From Epichloe hybrida (taxonomy: Eukaryota; Ascomycota; Sordariomycetes; Hypocreales; Clavicipitaceae): a stretch of DNA of 64,000 bases. The translations under genes and the position numbers were made by a program. The DNA lies in the NCBI GenBank assembly GCA_019022495.1, contig JAFEKR010000006.1, positions 1,426,001-1,490,000 on the forward strand, written 5' to 3'. Under the pieces are notes generated by a model. The model had not been told where the DNA came from. It saw only the letters and a program-made list of their open reading frames with translations, and searched no databases. Of the stretch, positions 60,728 to 64,000 are shown in pieces. Position 1 is the first letter of the stretch, and the number at the start of each line of letters is the position of its first letter.

Positions 60728-61710
60728 GGAATGACATTAAAGAATGGTGAAGCGACGGATGCGCAAAAAGAGGCACGTAGGTTTGTTACAACTTTGTTAC
60801 AACTGGGTTGGGCATGGCGATATAATACATATGTACATCCAAGATGCAGAACCGTTATCGAGACAAGATATTGGAGAAACATCCCCGGGACGGCCCCTGT
60901 TCTCGTTTCTTTTTCTTTTCATCATCTCGGCCCTCCCTCCCATGCTCCCTCCCGCGCTACGGGAAAAAAAAAAAGCACAAACTGAACTCGCTTTGCCACT
61001 TCCGGAGTCTGTTCCGACACTACGGAGTAATCCTCAGCGTTAACAGCGTTGATACGTCCGTAGTGCGGAAACTCTGTCTCGCCAACCCCTGCCTGCCCCA
61101 TGGTTTCTGGGCCAAACTCTTGACTGACCCTTGACACCCTTGACCTACCCTTGACCCTTGACTCCACCGGACATTAGTCTCAGGGTTGGAATCTGGTTCC
61201 CGTCTCCCCTGGTGAAGAAATGGACCGCTTGGTGGGGAAAATGGCTGGGCTTTTGTCCTTCTTATCTCCTTGAGCGTGCTAAAGCTTGTGGAGTCATGTT
61301 AACCAGGGGTCTGTATGTATCCAATTAGATAAAAGTAAACTAGAGATACATACAGACCCTAGTTAGCGAGACTCCACAAGCTTTAGCACGCTCAAGGACA
61401 TTTACGGTCCGTACGCTAGTCATGATGGCATCGCTGATCAAAGCGCCATCAGCTGTTGCCAGGCGGCTGAACAAAAAACTAAAATCCAATCGCACATCAG
61501 ACACCAATCATGCTGCTGAATTGAGGCAACATGCCCCCTGGCCTTTCGGTTTCACGCGGGGTAATTGATGCCCGAGGGCTGACTTGTCCGACGTGACGTG
61601 AGCATCACTTCCTGGCTGATGGCCCCTTGCATATAAAACAAGAGAGTAATCAAATCATTGCAGGACATATTACGGAGAGTACTTCGCACGGATTACATAC
61701 CCTTCTCACA
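60728..61710. promoter_or_regulatory. Divergent intergenic region with repeats and a perfect hairpin
   Basis: 983 bp between outward-pointing genes. It holds a cluster of CCCTTGAC words (61118-61164), a TACGGAGTA-type word near 61022, and the 132-bp palindrome at 61267-61398. No gene seen. Confidence 0.5.
61267..61398. mobile_element. 132-bp foldback element (probable MITE)
   Basis: Perfect terminal inverted repeat of about 29 bp starting TCCTTGAGCGTGCTAAAGC, plus a second matching inner pair (GGTCTGTATGTATC and GATACATACAGACC). Together almost the whole unit can fold into one hairpin. No convincing TSD. It lies in the promoter region of the alpha/beta hydrolase at 61711. Confidence 0.75.
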
Positions 61711-62806
61711 ATGGCAGCGACGACGACGGTCAAGGTCCTCCACCTAGGAGGCATCAGTGCTGGGTATAGACTTTCGGGCGGCTCCGTGGATTCCTCAAAG
61801 CCCACTATCGTGCTCATCAACTCCATGTGCACAACCTCGTCACTGTATAATGTGCAATTTGAAAATCAAGCCTTGACCGATGCAGTCAATCTTCTGGCCG
61901 TTGAGCCGCTAGGTCATGGCGCAACCAGCTCGGCCTCTGAGCAATTCACATACTGGGACACAGCCATCATGGCACTCCAGGTAATGGACGCGCTTCACGT
62001 TGAAAAGGCGTTTGCTGTTGGAACCAGCCAAGGTGGTTGGATAGTGGTTCGCATGGCCCTCCTGGCCCCAGACAGGGTATGTTGATTCACCTCGTCGTCT
62101 CCGCTGGAGAAGCAATGTCAGGGTTCCTCACGGAGTATTCCGTATATACTCCGTACTAGTCCGTACACATGCGTTATGTAGGACGCCGTCGATACTGACA
62201 TGCCATGTCCAGATCCTGGGTCTCCTTCCTCTCGGCACTTCCATGGACTCCGAATCAGCTGCGTCCCGTGAAAAAGGCTGCTGGGACCCTCAAACTCAAC
62301 TGGCTCCCTTCTACGACCGTTGGTGCAGTTCCACCCCGACCCCCGACTTTGTAGTCGACGACGTATGGCGCGGAATGGTCGCCCAGCTGGGCTTTTCAGG
62401 AACCGTCCCGCCCGAGACACTGTCGTTTTGGGATGCAACGCTGAAGGCCGTCTATGCTGGCGATCAAGGCCGTCGAAAGCTCCGCATGGCTTTGGCGTGT
62501 CTGCTGGAGAGAGACGGTCTCTTGCTTCGACTGCGGGACGTCAAGTGTCCCGTGTACTGGCTACAGGTTTGTGCCATTCTCAATCTTCATTCCTCTCTGA
62601 AAGCCTGCTTCATGACTAACCATCGTCAACAGGGCTCCGAGGACCCAGTGTTTGGTAGTGTGCTGCCCAAGGAACATATCAAACTCTTCACGGCGGCGCC
62701 AGAGGCAACACTGACGTTTGTTGAGGGCGGTGGCCACTATCTCAATGCTACGAGTCCCAAGGAGGTAGATGAGGCGTTGCTTCGCATGGTCAAGAAATAT
62801 GCTTGA
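61711..62806 (+). CDS. Soluble alpha/beta hydrolase
   Basis: Three exons (61711-62076, 62213-62566, 62633-62806) give 297 residues. Introns: 136 bp (GTATGT...TCCAG) and 66 bp (GTTTGT...AACAG, with an ideal TGACTAAC branch site). The first ATG that opens the frame at a family-like N-terminus is at 61711. Catalytic triad visible: nucleophile Ser106 in GTSQGG, acid Asp244 in GSEDPV, His275 in GGGHYL. An EPLGHG motif precedes the nucleophile strand. The size and shape are those of small esterase or enol-lactonase-like hydrolases; the substrate is not predictable. No signal peptide. The gene is complete. Confidence 0.87.
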
Positions 62807-62825
62807 GTGAGCGCACACTGATTAG

Positions 62826-63010
62826 TGTTACGTGCTAGAATTGACAATTGGCCTGTCACCTAGGATGTGGCCTAGGTTAGTGCCACAAGACCTCGGATGT
62901 GGCTGCACGTGACCTAGAACCCCTATATCAGACGATAGCTCTGATCTCTAGCTAGTTGAATCAACTATGACCTTTACACACTCCCTAATCTTACATTTCG
63001 TATCATAACA
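62826..63010 (+). mobile_element. 5' LTR with primer-binding site of a retroelement (185 bp)
   Basis: Starts TGTTACGTGC and ends TATCATAACA (TGTTA...TAACA). It is followed after two bases by TGGTAGCAAT at 63013-63022, close to the initiator-Met-tRNA-type primer-binding site TGGTAGCGCC used by Ty1-like elements. The internal region is lost after about 150 bp; no second LTR is seen before the window ends. Confidence 0.65.
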
Positions 63011-63161
63011 AGTGGTAGCAATTACTCTCTAATCATTGCGCACCTCTAGCACTTTTACTGCTTAATAAAAGCCACTAAACTGATAAAGTTAACCAATACA
63101 CCAAGCCCGTTAAAGCAATCCCTTTTACTAGGCCTAATAGTCTCTAGGCATCACGCCTATT

Positions 63162-63304
63162 GTCAGATTCGTTGACCTTCGATTCGTTAACCTTCAATCC
63201 GACCGTCAGATCTATTAATCTTCGCTCTGACTGTTAGATTTGTTGATATTCAACCCGACCGTTAGATCTGTTGACCTTCGCTCTGACCGTCAGATTCGTT
63301 GACT
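63162..63304. repeat. Degenerate 28-bp minisatellite
   Basis: About five imperfect units of the form GTCAGATCTGTTGACCTTCG followed by CTCTGACC, differing mainly by C/T and A/G changes, which may be mild RIP. Located between the LTR fragment and the regulator fragment. Confidence 0.75.
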
Positions 63305-63350
63305 GGGAAAGAATGAAGGCAGCTTCACTTTGTAGGTGCAGCTAGACTGA

Positions 63351-63994
63351 TTGTTCATCAGATCGACGGGATTCATCGGGAAGATGGAAACTTTAAGTTG
63401 GACACCACATATGGAGGAGTGTCTTGATGTTTTACAACGAGAAAATGAGGTGGCATCAGATGCTGTTCTTGTCACCATGGTCAAGATTCAGCTTGTAGGC
63501 GAGGAAGTGCAGAGGCTCACAAGAGAGAAAAACCGAGGATTTCTGGTGATAATCCGGCCTACATCTTAAAAACCGGGTTTAGTCTCACGACTCCATGACA
63601 TCCGAAGCAAGCTACCAGACCGCCTGGCCAAAAACAGTATGTGACCCGGACCGCAGACAACAACATCTCACACGCGGCAACAAAGCCTCGCCTGATGTAT
63701 CATGCACTGCGAAGAGACAAGTGAAAACAGAGAGGGAAACCAAAGAATCCCAACTTGGCTAACCATCCCCCTGTCCCAACAGTACACATCCTCATGCTGC
63801 TTCATAGCACGGAGGGCCTCGTCCACTCCATCGGCACATTTACCGATCAAGGCATGCCCGAGCCGCTGCGCATAAAAAGCTTGTACTCGTACGCCAGATC
63901 AGCCAAATTGTTCTATGATGCGTTCTTTGCACTCCTACCCATCCAGGTTGTGGGATTGCCATTTGCTGCATACGTGAGTATGTCCCACATGTAG
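63351..63994 (+). pseudogene. C-terminal fragment of a Zn2Cys6-type transcription regulator (partial, runs off window)
   Basis: The first piece (about 63384-63567) reads LSWTPHMEECLDVLQ, then DAVLVTMVKIQLVGEEV. The second (about 63773-63970) reads HILMLLHSTEGLVHSIG, AKLFYDAFFALLPIQVVGLPFAAY and ends at a GTGAGT donor at 63976, with the remainder beyond the window. These match the middle region of fungal Zn2Cys6 regulators (LPWTPYM..CL..L, then KxWFDxFFxIPPxxYxGxPF). The N-terminal zinc cluster is absent; repeats and an LTR occupy the upstream DNA. Between the pieces a reading frame with RSKLPDRLAKN is seen, but a clean splice from the first piece was not found. Probably a truncated pseudogene. 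Confidence 0.5.
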
Positions 63995-64000
63995 GCAGTC

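Overview
The window looks like a chromosome segment of a filamentous ascomycete (Pezizomycotina; a Sordariomycete is likely, but that is a guess from gene style). The genes have short introns (53-214 bp) with GT donors, AG acceptors and CTAAC-like branch sites. The gene families are fungal: a Pmc1-type Ca2+-ATPase, a full ABC-B exporter, a DHA1 drug-type MFS carrier, a DUF1769 protein, a fungal-rhodopsin (PTH11-like) receptor, an F-box fragment and a Zn2Cys6-regulator fragment. Two kinds of DNA alternate: normal-GC gene islands, and very AT-rich, TpA-rich, CpA-poor blocks full of broken retroelement frames. The second kind is the signature of repeat-induced point mutation (RIP: C to T and G to A).

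Layout. 1-6.9 kb: nested, RIP-degraded Gypsy and Copia remnants with several short, nearly unmutated solo LTRs. 8.0-25.5 kb: gene island with the Ca2+-ATPase (+), ABC exporter (-), CHP1/PBDC1 homologue (+), MFS carrier (-, one-base frameshift), DUF1769 protein (-) and a membrane alpha/beta hydrolase (+). 27.0-58.0 kb: a 31-kb RIP block in which most layers can be resolved by matched LTRs, terminal inverted repeats and target-site duplications (TSDs): a Gypsy with 270-bp LTRs, a second Gypsy with 217-bp LTRs, a Copia, a family of 1.8-2.3 kb hAT-like elements nested in one another, a 410-bp MITE of the same family, and a 527-bp two-LTR miniature element. 58.5-64 kb: second gene island with an F-box fragment, a rhodopsin-like receptor (-, one-base frameshift), a soluble alpha/beta hydrolase (+), a 5' LTR with primer-binding site, and the exon remains of a Zn2Cys6-type regulator running off the window.

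The first island carries three different membrane transporters (Ca2+ pump, ABC-B exporter, MFS exporter) within 13 kb. They do not form an operon and no biosynthetic core gene is visible, so joint function is only a possibility. The most interesting material is in the repeats: a TRIM-like element with perfect 171-bp LTRs and CCTAT TSD; an LTR family whose sequence can form several hairpins plus tRNA-like A and B boxes; a hAT-like family with CAGAGTATTG ends and exact 8-bp TSDs that has inserted into itself; and a Gypsy whose LTRs are mutated on the inner side but intact on the outer side. All coordinates and splice sites were read by eye; no alignment or database search was run.
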